From an uncultured Colwellia sp. (GTDB lineage: Bacteria > Pseudomonadota > Gammaproteobacteria > Enterobacterales > Alteromonadaceae): DNA of 34,441 bases. The notes under the pieces were generated by a model. The model had not been told where the DNA came from, searched no databases, and saw nothing but the letters and a program-made list of their open reading frames with translations. Below are positions 25,816-33,306 of this stretch, one piece after another (the stretch's first letter is position 1; each line of letters opens with the position of its first letter). The DNA is taken from assembly GCA_913063325.1 (NCBI GenBank), contig CAJXYE010000054.1, positions 1-34,441 on the forward strand. The letters run 5' to 3'. Both the position numbers and the translations under genes were made by a program.

Positions 25816-27624
25816 TTAACTTGGCTCATTGTGCTGGCTGTAACTGTTAGCGCTGTTAATGTTAGTGCTGTGACTACCAAGGCTCTGATTATCAGGGCTT
25901 TGGCTAGCAGAGCTCTTGCTATCAGCAGCATGCACAAAGTAATGCTGCCAGGCAAAACAGATAAGCGCTTGGGTAACCACAGGCGCTGATTGGTTAAACT
26001 TTATTTGGTCGCTAACAATGCTTAATAAATCTCGCGGTAAACAAGGAAGAAAGTCTTTTTGATCTATATAGTGACGTTGCTCAACCAAGTAATTGAAAAT
26101 GTCTAGATCGCACTGCAGTTGATGCTCTGCACAGGTTTTAAACCAAAGCTCTTGGTATAACTCAACCGATAAGGCTTCGAATTTAATTTTGTAACCTAAA
26201 CGGCGTAAAAATGCGTCATCAACTAACTCTTGTGGCGCTAGGTTGGTTGAAAAAAGTAATATAAGTTCAAAGGGGATTTCAAAATGTAAGCCGTTTGGTA
26301 GCGATAAAAAGTCGCGGCGCTCTTCTAAAGGAATTATCCAGCGGTTAAATAACTCTACTGGGCTAATTTTTTGCCGTCCTAAATCATCTAATAATAAAAT
26401 GCCGTTATTGGCTTTTAATTGCAGTGGTGCTTTATAGGTACGGTTAGTGGCGTCAAAGTTAACTTCCAACATGGCGGCCGTCAATTCACCACCTGTGACT
26501 AATAGTGGCCGTTGACATAAATGCCAGCGAGGATCATAACCTTGCGCTAAGGTGACTAACTGGGCGGTACTATTGTGCTGTTGTTGCTCATTGGTGCTCA
26601 ATACATGCAACTGTGGATCATAAACCTGAATAATAATATTATTAATTTCTATGGCTGAGGGTATTAGCACGTCATCGCCAAACAGTAAGTTTAAATGTCG
26701 ACATAGATAACTTTTACCGACACCAGGGGCACCATAAATTAAGATCGGTTTACTGGAATTAAGTGCAGGCCCTATGGTGGCAATCAACTCTTCAGAAAAC
26801 ATCAGTTTGCTAAAGCGCTGCTCTAGTAATTCTTTTACTACCACAATATTACGGCTAGTTTGTTGACAACAAATGTCACTATATTGTTGCAAAGGTACCG
26901 GAGCCACACCTAGGTAACCCGATTGGTTAAAGGCTTTTTCGGCTTCTGCCCCCCCCAACATACTTAGGGCATAGCGCATTTGACCACTTTGACTGGACTG
27001 GCGATTCTCTAACCAGTTAAGGGTTTTAGCATGATCTAATAAACTCTGGATAATGCCGCCACTTAAGGCCATTTTGTCTGCTAACTGACGCACACTGGCT
27101 ACATGAGCAACTAACATATGTTTGATTAATAGCTGTAAAAGCAGCTGCTCTGAAAGGCCTGTTTCTTCGATGTTTTTAGGTCGTTTGGCTAGCGTTATTA
27201 CAGGATTTAAGGTTTTTTCTTGTGGCTTGATTTCTTGAGTTAAGTTTTGCTCTGACTGTTGATTTGACAGTTGTTCATTAATTTCTTCGCTGCCAGCAGG
27301 CGCACTGTTAGTTGATGAAGTGCTCACTTGGCTTTTTTTGCTATTTTCTCTACCACTTTTCAGTAATTGGGCAAGACCATGTTTAGGCGAAATTTGGTAT
27401 TTTTTCTGCTGCAATGACTCACCAGTGGAGCTAGGTATATTGTCAGACTCACCGACACTCTCACCCGTACTTTCAGCGGCACTCTCTAGTACAGACTCAA
27501 ATGTAATGCTCGATTCTTTTCTTGAGACGCTGTCTGTTACACTGTCAAAGGTCTTGTCTGAGGCAAGAGCAGAGGAATTGCCAGCTTTATTATTCAAATC
27601 AAACGGTGATGAGTCCATGGTCAT
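25816..27624 (-). CDS. Winged-helix/AAA ATPase associated with the Tad pilus locus
   Basis: This 602-residue protein lies between tadV and rcpC. Residues 1-150 are low-complexity and Ser/Glu-rich (repeated ES, e.g. FESVLESAAESTGES). Residues about 155-245 look like a winged-helix domain: LLLKHMLVAH-type start, RQLADKMALSGGIIQSLL and MRYALSMLGGAEAEKAF, then YLGVAPVPLQQY. An AAA module follows with Walker A GAPGVGKS (298-305), Walker B ILLLDDLG (409-416), sensor Asn461 in STNL and Arg474-Arg475 in FLRRLG. The C-terminal 30 residues are again low complexity. The role is unknown. It is not one of the classical Tad proteins; regulation or remodelling is inference. ATG 27618 has a better-spaced AGGA and may be the true start. 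Confidence 0.8.
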   Translation of the reverse strand: MTMDSSPFDLNNKAGNSSALASDKTFDSVTDSVSRKESSITFESVLESAAESTGESVGESDNIPSSTGESLQQKKYQISPKHGLAQLLKSGRENSKKSQVSTSSTNSAPAGSEEINEQLSNQQSEQNLTQEIKPQEKTLNPVITLAKRPKNIEETGLSEQLLLQLLIKHMLVAHVASVRQLADKMALSGGIIQSLLDHAKTLNWLENRQSSQSGQMRYALSMLGGAEAEKAFNQSGYLGVAPVPLQQYSDICCQQTSRNIVVVKELLEQRFSKLMFSEELIATIGPALNSSKPILIYGAPGVGKSYLCRHLNLLFGDDVLIPSAIEINNIIIQVYDPQLHVLSTNEQQQHNSTAQLVTLAQGYDPRWHLCQRPLLVTGGELTAAMLEVNFDATNRTYKAPLQLKANNGILLLDDLGRQKISPVELFNRWIIPLEERRDFLSLPNGLHFEIPFELILLFSTNLAPQELVDDAFLRRLGYKIKFEALSVELYQELWFKTCAEHQLQCDLDIFNYLVEQRHYIDQKDFLPCLPRDLLSIVSDQIKFNQSAPVVTQALICFAWQHYFVHAADSKSSASQSPDNQSLGSHSTNINSANSYSQHNEPS

Positions 27625-27660
27625 TCCTATAGCTCTTCTCTAGGGATTATTGTCTAACTA

Positions 27661-28248
27661 TTACTTGATACTACTCAATAGCGCTTCAATTTCAGGTGCA
27701 ATAGCCGCGGCTATTTCTGGGCCTACTTCAGGACTTAGAGCGCAAGCTAGCAACCAACCTAACGCCAATGCCGGTGCATAAGGTACTTGTAAGGCACCAG
27801 CTACTTTACCTTTAGTGCTAGTCGCTGCTTTACCATTTACGTTACTATTACTGTCGCTATAAATATAATGACGACTGATCATCTTGATAAAACCTGACCA
27901 GCCGACCTTATAAAGTGCTATAAAAAAACTAGTAAAAGTACCAAAGATCAGACCAAACACCACCGACCAAAATAATAGCGTTGGACCAGAAAACGCGCCC
28001 ACTGCCACCATTAGCTTGACATCACCCGCGCCTAAATAACGAAAATAAAATGCGGGTAATAACAAGGCTAATGCTGCGCCCACTCCTAATATCGCTTGCC
28101 CTAAACCTAACCATTGGTTGTCATAAGCTTGCAAGGCAAGGGCCGCTAGTAAGCCAGCCAAACAAAGTTTATTGGGTATGCGTTGGTAGCGCAGATCGAA
28201 ATATAGGGCGCTAAGCAGGAATAACAAGGTTATGAGCAGCATTAGCAT
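27661..28248 (-). CDS. tadV: Prepilin peptidase TadV (type IV prepilin peptidase, CpaA family)
   Basis: This 195-residue inner-membrane aspartic protease cleaves the leader from Flp and the TadE/F pseudopilins. The two catalytic aspartates are Asp18 in FDLRYQRIPN and Asp76 in LGAGDVKLM (GxGD motif). About five or six hydrophobic helices cover the rest. As in other TadV proteins there is no N-terminal methyltransferase domain. The region at 125-150 carries a Ser/Asn-rich loop. It starts two bases after the flp stop; a second methionine two codons in is an alternative start. Confidence 0.94.
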   Translation of the reverse strand: MLMLLITLLFLLSALYFDLRYQRIPNKLCLAGLLAALALQAYDNQWLGLGQAILGVGAALALLLPAFYFRYLGAGDVKLMVAVGAFSGPTLLFWSVVFGLIFGTFTSFFIALYKVGWSGFIKMISRHYIYSDSNSNVNGKAATSTKGKVAGALQVPYAPALALGWLLACALSPEVGPEIAAAIAPEIEALLSSIK

Positions 28249-28250
28249 TT

Positions 28251-28532
28251 TTAGTTACAGCTAGCCGCAACGGCATCTACACCTTCATCAGCCTGCGTAT
28301 CAGGATCATCAAGTACTTCTGCTGATCCTGGGTTATAGCTTCCACCCGACTCAATAGCACAACCCAAGTCGTTAACTCTACCAGTAGCGGCATCACCTAA
28401 GCTAACAAAGGCACCAACCATACCACCCACCACTAAACCGCCGGCAATGGCATATTCAACGGCGGTTAAGCCGCTTTCATCTTCAATAAAGTCTTTAAGA
28501 AAACTTTGCATAGATTGAGTTAATTTATTCAT
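28251..28532 (-). CDS. flp: Flp type IVb pilin, major subunit
   Basis: This 93-residue prepilin shows the Flp pattern: basic leader MNKLTQSMQSFLKDFIEDESG, cleavage after Gly21, then LTAVEYAIAGGLVV with Glu26-Tyr27 (positions 5-6 of the mature pilin) and a hydrophobic helix. The 72-residue mature part is longer than classical Flp (about 50) and has two cysteines (in LGCAIE and AASCN at the C-terminus) that may form a disulfide. I start at ATG 28532 because GGAGA sits a few bases upstream; the codon at 28550 lies before that site. It is the first gene of the pilus operon, after a 0.7-kb leader region. Confidence 0.93.
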   Translation of the reverse strand: MNKLTQSMQSFLKDFIEDESGLTAVEYAIAGGLVVGGMVGAFVSLGDAATGRVNDLGCAIESGGSYNPGSAEVLDDPDTQADEGVDAVAASCN

Positions 28533-29246
28533 GAGATTCTCCAAGTACATTTTTGTTTATGGTTATGTTCATATTTCTGCTTAATTGCCTACTCTCATTG
28601 CCTACTATTATTGGGTAATGTCATAGCAGTACTTTGCCAAAAAACAAGACAAAGCCATTACTGTACAACAAGGCAAAGCAAAAAAAGAAAAACTCACAAA
28701 TGCACCAGGTATAGCCATTATTGCTAGAGCTAAAACTACAGCTCTTTCTATAGCGCTTACTATAGGGATAACAGCAGTTACTTACGGTTAGAGCTCAGGT
28801 ACTTAAAAGAAGGTAAGCACCGAATAGATAACCACAAAGGCAGTTGCAAGCAATCCTTTGCTAAGTTACTTCATACAACTCAATACTGATTTTTAAAACA
28901 GTTAATTAAAATAGGAATTAAAAAAATAATAAAACTATTTCATAAAACAAATTGAGCGTACTAATAAAGTTAGTCAGCTTTTACTGGGGTCGCTAACATC
29001 AGATTGCTATCTATTGCATCAATTTGCGTGTTGGCTATTTGCTTAGTTATCGATTAGTTACACGCTGGTTAGTGCTTTGTTGCAGTGTGGTTAGGCTTAG
29101 GGCTTAGTTTGATTCTAGTCGCTGTTTTCAGCGTAAGTAGTATAAGTATTATGATGAGTTTATAACTAGAAAATTGAGTGATACTTGCTGTTTATGGGCT
29201 TTACTTGTGGTACTAAAGGGGACTGCTATCGCGTTAGCTTGTGGAG
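28533..29246. other. Non-coding region upstream of flp with repeats
   Basis: This gap of about 0.7 kb separates the L,D-transpeptidase from flp, both on the minus strand, and should hold the flp promoter. I find no convincing -35/-10 pair. Visible structure: CTTTGCC (28632-28638) facing GGCAAAG (28672-28678); a direct repeat AACAAG.CAAAGC at 28643-28655 and 28667-28679; and two CTATAG boxes 12 bases apart (28748-28753, 28760-28765). AGAGCT and AGCTCT lie close to those boxes. The left part (28900-29240) is AT-rich with many short TTAG words and nothing I can name. Confidence 0.6.
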
Positions 29247-30926
29247 CTAGGGCGAATTAGTATCAGAGTTAATCGCTGAATTTGACTCTGCGTTAATATG
29301 TGAACTCAGTTGTGCTTGCACGGTATTGAGCTTAGCAGCCGTATCTTGCTGGTAAATATCTTCTAGCCATTGCACTTGCCCTGAAGCCGTTAGCCAAACC
29401 GTTTGATAAGTGAGATAAACAGCAATATTTTCTGCTAGTTTAATGTGTTGGGTTTTATTGACAGTAAGCGCATTTTTCACTTGTTTTTGTTTGTTTGTAG
29501 CCTCATTTTTCATAAACTTTTTAGCGAGTAAATTGGCGGATTGTAAACGCACACAACCATGACTTAGCGCCCGATATTGCTTGCTAAAAAGATTTTTTGC
29601 TGGAGTATCATGTAAATATACCGAGTGAAAGTTTTTAATATTAAAACGGTATTTTCCTAAAGCATTATTGCTTCCCGCCGCCTGTACTAACTTATATTGC
29701 CCTAAAGCATTTTTTATTGCGGTGCTGTCTTTAAAAACGGGTCGAAGTACTTGCTTGGCACCATAACCTTTTGCCAGTTTAAAGTTTTGCCGTTTAAGTG
29801 AGCCTGGATTACGGGCATTTTCGACTAATAATTCCTTATGAATAATATTATACGTAGGTGTCCATTGTGGGTTGACGGTCAGGCTGCTTACTTGCGTGAC
29901 CATGATTGGCGTGCGATGTTGATTATCACCAACAATTACTCTCATTGTTAGGGTTTGTTGCTGGTTTTCAATAAAATATAAGCGATAGGCGGGAATATTA
30001 ACCATGACATAACGCGTGGGCGGAATACTGGGTAGAGATAACCAACGCCATAAGTTTATTTGCATTATTTCGATACGTCTTGCTGGGGAGATATTAAGCG
30101 CTTGAATGGTTTTTGTATTTAACTTGCCATCAGCTTTTAAGCCATGCCTGGTTTGAAATTTTTTCAAGGCAGTAACGATTTCAGGATCAAAAATATGCTG
30201 GCGATAGCGTGAACGCTGTCTTTTTTTCAGATCGGTTAAAGCAATTAACATACTGCGTAGTTTAATCACTTCTTTATGACCTTGACCTAGTACTAAGGAT
30301 AATTTGTCGTCAATGATTGGCCAGGTTTTTTTAGCCAACTTTTGATAATAGGCAATAGCTGTACGTAGACGAACTACTTGGTCAAATTGTGGTAATAATT
30401 GATCAAGATAAGTTGCTAGCTGCTGATTTTTTACTGCGTTAAAGATATCTTCTTTAGGTTTCTCTAGTGGCTTAAATTGATAGCCATTAAATAACGTTGC
30501 TATGGTATAGAGTTGTTGCGTTAGCTGTTGGTCAATTGCTTTTATTTGCTTGTTTGATTGACTAGCCAAGTTAACGATATCACTAGAGTGCATAACGTTA
30601 ATGCCAAGATCATTAAGTAAACTAAGCAATGATAACCCTGATAGGTTGAGCTTGTTATTGTTGGTGGTGTTAAACCATAAATATTGTTTATTATTATGAA
30701 TTATCAGTTGCTCATAACTGAGCGCTTGCGCATTTATTGGCTTAGTTTCAGTCACTTTACTTTCAGTCAACAAAGAGGAAGACTGTTTTTTATTCTTGTT
30801 AGCTAAGGCGTTAGTTGAAAAAGCACTACTAACACTGGCATCTTTGTTAATGGTGAAAGCTTGCACTGGCATGACAAGGTAAGCACTTAAGAATAAAATA
30901 AGTAAAATAATAGCCGTTAGCTTCAT
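29247..30926 (-). CDS. L,D-transpeptidase of the YcbB (LdtD) type
   Basis: This 559-residue exported protein (signal peptide 1-23, VQAF) has an N-terminal scaffold domain (about 65-235), a peptidoglycan-binding helix bundle (about 245-280, DPEIVTALKKFQTRHGLKADGKLN) and a YkuD catalytic domain (about 305-475). The active site reads HSVYLHD...ALSHGCVRL with His456 and Cys458. Such enzymes make 3-3 cross-links between meso-diaminopimelate residues in peptidoglycan and resist most beta-lactams. GGGGAT precedes the ATG. It lies between the AraC-type regulator gene and the flp leader. A link to Tad machine insertion through the wall is possible but not shown. Confidence 0.9.
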   Translation of the reverse strand: MKLTAIILLILFLSAYLVMPVQAFTINKDASVSSAFSTNALANKNKKQSSSLLTESKVTETKPINAQALSYEQLIIHNNKQYLWFNTTNNNKLNLSGLSLLSLLNDLGINVMHSSDIVNLASQSNKQIKAIDQQLTQQLYTIATLFNGYQFKPLEKPKEDIFNAVKNQQLATYLDQLLPQFDQVVRLRTAIAYYQKLAKKTWPIIDDKLSLVLGQGHKEVIKLRSMLIALTDLKKRQRSRYRQHIFDPEIVTALKKFQTRHGLKADGKLNTKTIQALNISPARRIEIMQINLWRWLSLPSIPPTRYVMVNIPAYRLYFIENQQQTLTMRVIVGDNQHRTPIMVTQVSSLTVNPQWTPTYNIIHKELLVENARNPGSLKRQNFKLAKGYGAKQVLRPVFKDSTAIKNALGQYKLVQAAGSNNALGKYRFNIKNFHSVYLHDTPAKNLFSKQYRALSHGCVRLQSANLLAKKFMKNEATNKQKQVKNALTVNKTQHIKLAENIAVYLTYQTVWLTASGQVQWLEDIYQQDTAAKLNTVQAQLSSHINAESNSAINSDTNSP

Positions 30927-31038
30927 TTTATCCCCACTGTTGTATTATCTGATTGGCAGTTTAATTAACTTGTTAGATCTCATTGTGCTTCTAGCTAACA
31001 CCTTGATTGATAGCTTATGTAATACTTTAAGCAATACC

Positions 31039-31899
31039 TTAGTTAATGCCATACGTTCGATAGACTTTAGCTTTTTTGACTTTGCTGATTGGCAATAACT
31101 GCATTCTTAAATTTTGATACCTTTGGTATAAGTGGCTTAACTCTATACCTTGTTCTTCTTTTATATAGGCGGTTGGTGTTAGGCCTATATGCTCTTTAAA
31201 ATTTCGACAAAAATGGGATGGATTTGAAAAACCTACGGCAAAAGAAACTCCTGTTACAGAGGTGTTCTCTTGCCGTAAAAGATATTCACTTTCTTCTAAG
31301 CGTCGGCATAAAATATACTGGCAATAGCCAATGCCACATAAATCTTTAAACATATGACTAATACGACTTGGACTTAAATATAAGCTATTAGACGCTTGTT
31401 TTAGTGAAGGGGCATCGCAAAAGTGATGTTCAATTAACTCAAACACGTCTTCCAAGGGATGGCTAACTAACTCTTCTGTTGCTGGCATAAAATGACTTGA
31501 GATTGACTCTTGGTCAAAACAATCAATGTTAGTGGTTTCGTTAAGCTCAACTAATAGATTAGCCAAGGCTTTGCCATCCATAGGAAGTTTAAGTACATCT
31601 TTAGCACCGAGCTTTATCGCATGATGAAGCATCGGGATTGATATACAAGCAGATAGAATATAAAGTTTTCTTTTTGAAAAATCTCGTTTTATGCTTTCTA
31701 AATTATAACGGTGAATTTCAGATTGGCAGTCCATTACATAGGCAATAGCACCTAAAGAGCCATTGATTTTTTTGATATGTTCAAGTGAAGGTATGGCTTT
31801 AAGGGCAAGTTTATTTGCTAATCCATCACAAACATCGGCAACGCTTTTTTTGTTATGCCCGATAATACCAAAATATTCTTTCGCTTTGAGAATAACCAT
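31039..31899 (-). CDS. AraC-family transcriptional regulator with a receiver-like N-terminal domain
   Basis: This 286-residue protein has a C-terminal AraC/XylS DNA-binding domain (about 150-247). Its two helix-turn-helix units are SLKQASNSLYLSPSRISHMFKD and SVTGVSFAVGFSNPSHFCRNFKEHIGLTPTAY. The N-terminus (about 8-120) has the alternating strand/helix pattern of a CheY-type receiver: Asp57 in AYVMDCQ, Ser83 in YILSA and Lys104-Leu-Pro in VLKLP. The usual N-terminal acidic pair is missing (FGIIGHNKKS), so phosphorylation is uncertain. No histidine kinase gene is nearby. It is the first of three same-strand units with the transpeptidase and the pilus operon, which makes it a candidate regulator of either. 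Confidence 0.85.
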   Translation of the reverse strand: MVILKAKEYFGIIGHNKKSVADVCDGLANKLALKAIPSLEHIKKINGSLGAIAYVMDCQSEIHRYNLESIKRDFSKRKLYILSACISIPMLHHAIKLGAKDVLKLPMDGKALANLLVELNETTNIDCFDQESISSHFMPATEELVSHPLEDVFELIEHHFCDAPSLKQASNSLYLSPSRISHMFKDLCGIGYCQYILCRRLEESEYLLRQENTSVTGVSFAVGFSNPSHFCRNFKEHIGLTPTAYIKEEQGIELSHLYQRYQNLRMQLLPISKVKKAKVYRTYGIN

Positions 31900-31931
31900 A
31901 GCTCTTCCTTAAGTATCAAAGTGATTTTAAC

Positions 31932-31961
31932 CTAGTGAAAACTAGTTGAACAATAGTTCAA
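31932..31961. promoter_or_regulatory. Two adjacent small hairpins upstream of the AraC-type gene
   Basis: CTAGT-GAAA-ACTAG (31932-31945) and TTGAAC-AATA-GTTCAA (31946-31961) are perfect inverted repeats placed side by side, 32 bases before the regulator start. They could be an operator, for example for autoregulation, or leader hairpins. Confidence 0.5.
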
Positions 31962-31990
31962 AATATATGCATTTATCACACCTTTTTGTA

Positions 31991-32019
31991 TTAACTAAAC
32001 CAATACAAGACGTTATAAT
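31991..32019 (+). promoter_or_regulatory. Sigma-70 type promoter pointing to the small hydrophobic frame
   Basis: TTAACT (31991-31996) and a consensus TATAAT (32014-32019) are spaced by 17 bases. Transcription would start near 32026 and read rightward through the small frame at 32077-32202 toward metA. Confidence 0.6.
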
Positions 32020-32076
32020 TTGAGCAAGATAATCACTAAGTAAAAGTGTAAAAAAGTACGACACACATGAAGTTTT

Positions 32077-32202
32077 TTGCAATTTCCTTCGCATATTACG
32101 AAAAAAGTTAAAAAATATAAACTGGCTATTTATGTCTTTGTCTTCTTAATCACAATTATCGGTACCTTTGCAGTGGTGTTATACATTCTAGTATATAAAT
32201 AG
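32077..32202 (+). CDS. Possible small membrane protein (35-41 residues)
   Basis: This frame ends at TAG 32200-32202. It encodes a basic stretch (KKVKKYK) followed by a single strongly hydrophobic helix (LAIYVFVFLITIIGTFAVVL) and a short YILVYK tail, which is the pattern of a small inner-membrane protein with its N-terminus inside. There is no ATG. TTG 32077 would give 41 residues, and ATT 32095 would give 35 with a natural-looking MTKKVKKYK start. The ribosome site is poor (GAAG close to the TTG). A good promoter lies about 50 bases upstream. I do not recognise a family. A decayed gene is also possible. Confidence 0.4.
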   Translation: MQFPSHITKKVKKYKLAIYVFVFLITIIGTFAVVLYILVYK

Positions 32203-32221
32203 CCACATGAGAAAATCATTT

Positions 32222-32261
32222 AGACGTCTATACGTTTAGATGTTGACATATCTAGCAATCT
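32222..32261 (+). promoter_or_regulatory. MetJ operator: five tandem 8-bp met boxes
   Basis: Five contiguous octamers fit the met-box consensus AGACGTCT: AGACGTCT (32222, 8/8), ATACGTTT (32230, 6/8), AGATGTTG (32238, 5/8), ACATATCT (32246, 5/8) and AGCAATCT (32254, 5/8). MetJ with S-adenosylmethionine binds such tandem boxes cooperatively. They cover the -35 box of the metA promoter, so repression when methionine is plentiful is expected. Confidence 0.85.
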
Positions 32262-32270
32262 AAGTAACAT
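32243..32270 (+). promoter_or_regulatory. Probable metA promoter
   Basis: A consensus TTGACA (32243-32248) is followed after 16 bases by TAACAT (32265-32270, four of six). Transcription would begin around 32277, about 36 bases before the metA start. The -35 box lies inside the met boxes. Confidence 0.6.
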
Positions 32271-32312
32271 TATAACCATCAATTATTAAGTGCTTTTTTT
32301 GTTAGGTGCGTT

Positions 32313-33251
32313 ATGCCCATTAAAATTCCCGGTCAATTACCCGCTCTTTCCATTTTAGATAATGAAAATATTTTTGTTATGTCCGAGCACCGTGCCGCAA
32401 ATCAAGAGATTCGCCCGATGCAAGTGGCAATCTTGAACTTAATGCCTAATAAAATAGAAACCGAAGTGCAAATTTTGCGGATGTTATCTAACACACCACT
32501 GCAAATTAATGTCGAGTTTGTCCGCATCCATAAAAACGTTTCTAAGAACACGCCAAAAGAACATCTCGACAATTTTTATTGTTTATTTGATGATATTAAA
32601 CACAAGCAATATGACGGTTTGATTATCACCGGCGCTCCTTTAGCTTTACTTGATTATGCTGATGTCAGTTATTGGGATAAAATCTGTGAAGTATTTGACT
32701 GGGCAGATAAAAATGTTACCTCGACCATGTTTTCATGTTGGGCTGCACATGCTGCTTTGTATCATCATTACGGTCTAAATCGTCACTTACGTCAACAAAA
32801 GTTATCCGGTGTTTATCAGCATTATCCACTCGATAATAAAGAGGCACTGACCCGTGGTTTTGATGAACATTTCAATGTACCACATTCACGCTACGGTTAT
32901 ATCAATCAAGCGGATTACCAAGGTGTTGATGAGCTTAATATCTTAGCGCAATCACCTGATGCTGGTGTGTATTTAGTGGCAAGTAAAAATAAACGCCAAG
33001 TGTATCTAACCGGTCATCCTGAATATGATACCGCGACTTTGCATGAAGAGTACCTTAGAGACTGTAAAAAAGAGGCTAGCACACCAGTGCCAATCAACTA
33101 TTATCAAGATGATAACGTGAATAATAAGCCAGTAGGCTCATGGCGAAGTCATGGCAGTTTACTCTTTACTAACTGGCTGAACTATTATGTATATCAAATA
33201 ACACCGTATCAATTAGATGCTGATCATATTAATTCTACCTTGATGAAATAG
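32313..33251 (+). CDS. metA: Homoserine O-acyltransferase MetA
   Basis: This 312-residue enzyme activates homoserine with an acyl group from CoA, the first committed step of methionine synthesis. The catalytic set is in the same positions as in Escherichia coli: Cys142 in FSCWAAHAALYH, and His235 and Glu237 in LTGHPEYD. The acyl-CoA selectivity position 111, Gly in succinyl- and Glu in acetyl-using MetA, is Ala here (TGAPLALLDYADVSYW). A small residue suggests succinyl-CoA, but this is inference. A short AGG precedes the ATG. It is controlled by the upstream met boxes and followed by metH after 55 bp. Confidence 0.96.
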   Translation: MPIKIPGQLPALSILDNENIFVMSEHRAANQEIRPMQVAILNLMPNKIETEVQILRMLSNTPLQINVEFVRIHKNVSKNTPKEHLDNFYCLFDDIKHKQYDGLIITGAPLALLDYADVSYWDKICEVFDWADKNVTSTMFSCWAAHAALYHHYGLNRHLRQQKLSGVYQHYPLDNKEALTRGFDEHFNVPHSRYGYINQADYQGVDELNILAQSPDAGVYLVASKNKRQVYLTGHPEYDTATLHEEYLRDCKKEASTPVPINYYQDDNVNNKPVGSWRSHGSLLFTNWLNYYVYQITPYQLDADHINSTLMK

Positions 33252-33306
33252 TACCTTAAGTACTAAATAAACCCTTACTCTTTAAATAGTTACTCTGGAT
33301 TTAACA

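Noticed and set aside
28623..28640. Possible sigma-54 promoter on the minus strand (TTGGCA...TGCT)
   Set aside because: The GG and GC elements are separated by nine bases instead of the required ten.
28608..28718. Minus-strand 36-residue hydrophobic frame with ATG upstream of flp
   Set aside because: No ribosome site, very Phe/Cys-rich composition from T-runs, and it overlaps the repeats of the flp leader; likely chance.
32067..32111. ATG-started 14-codon frame just before the small hydrophobic frame, with an A-run that might frameshift into it
   Set aside because: Joining would need a +1 shift, and the A-run is not in the register of a classical -1 slippery heptamer; there is no good ribosome site.
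32203..32312. SAM riboswitch in the metA leader
   Set aside because: No riboswitch core is visible and the region is explained by MetJ boxes and a promoter.
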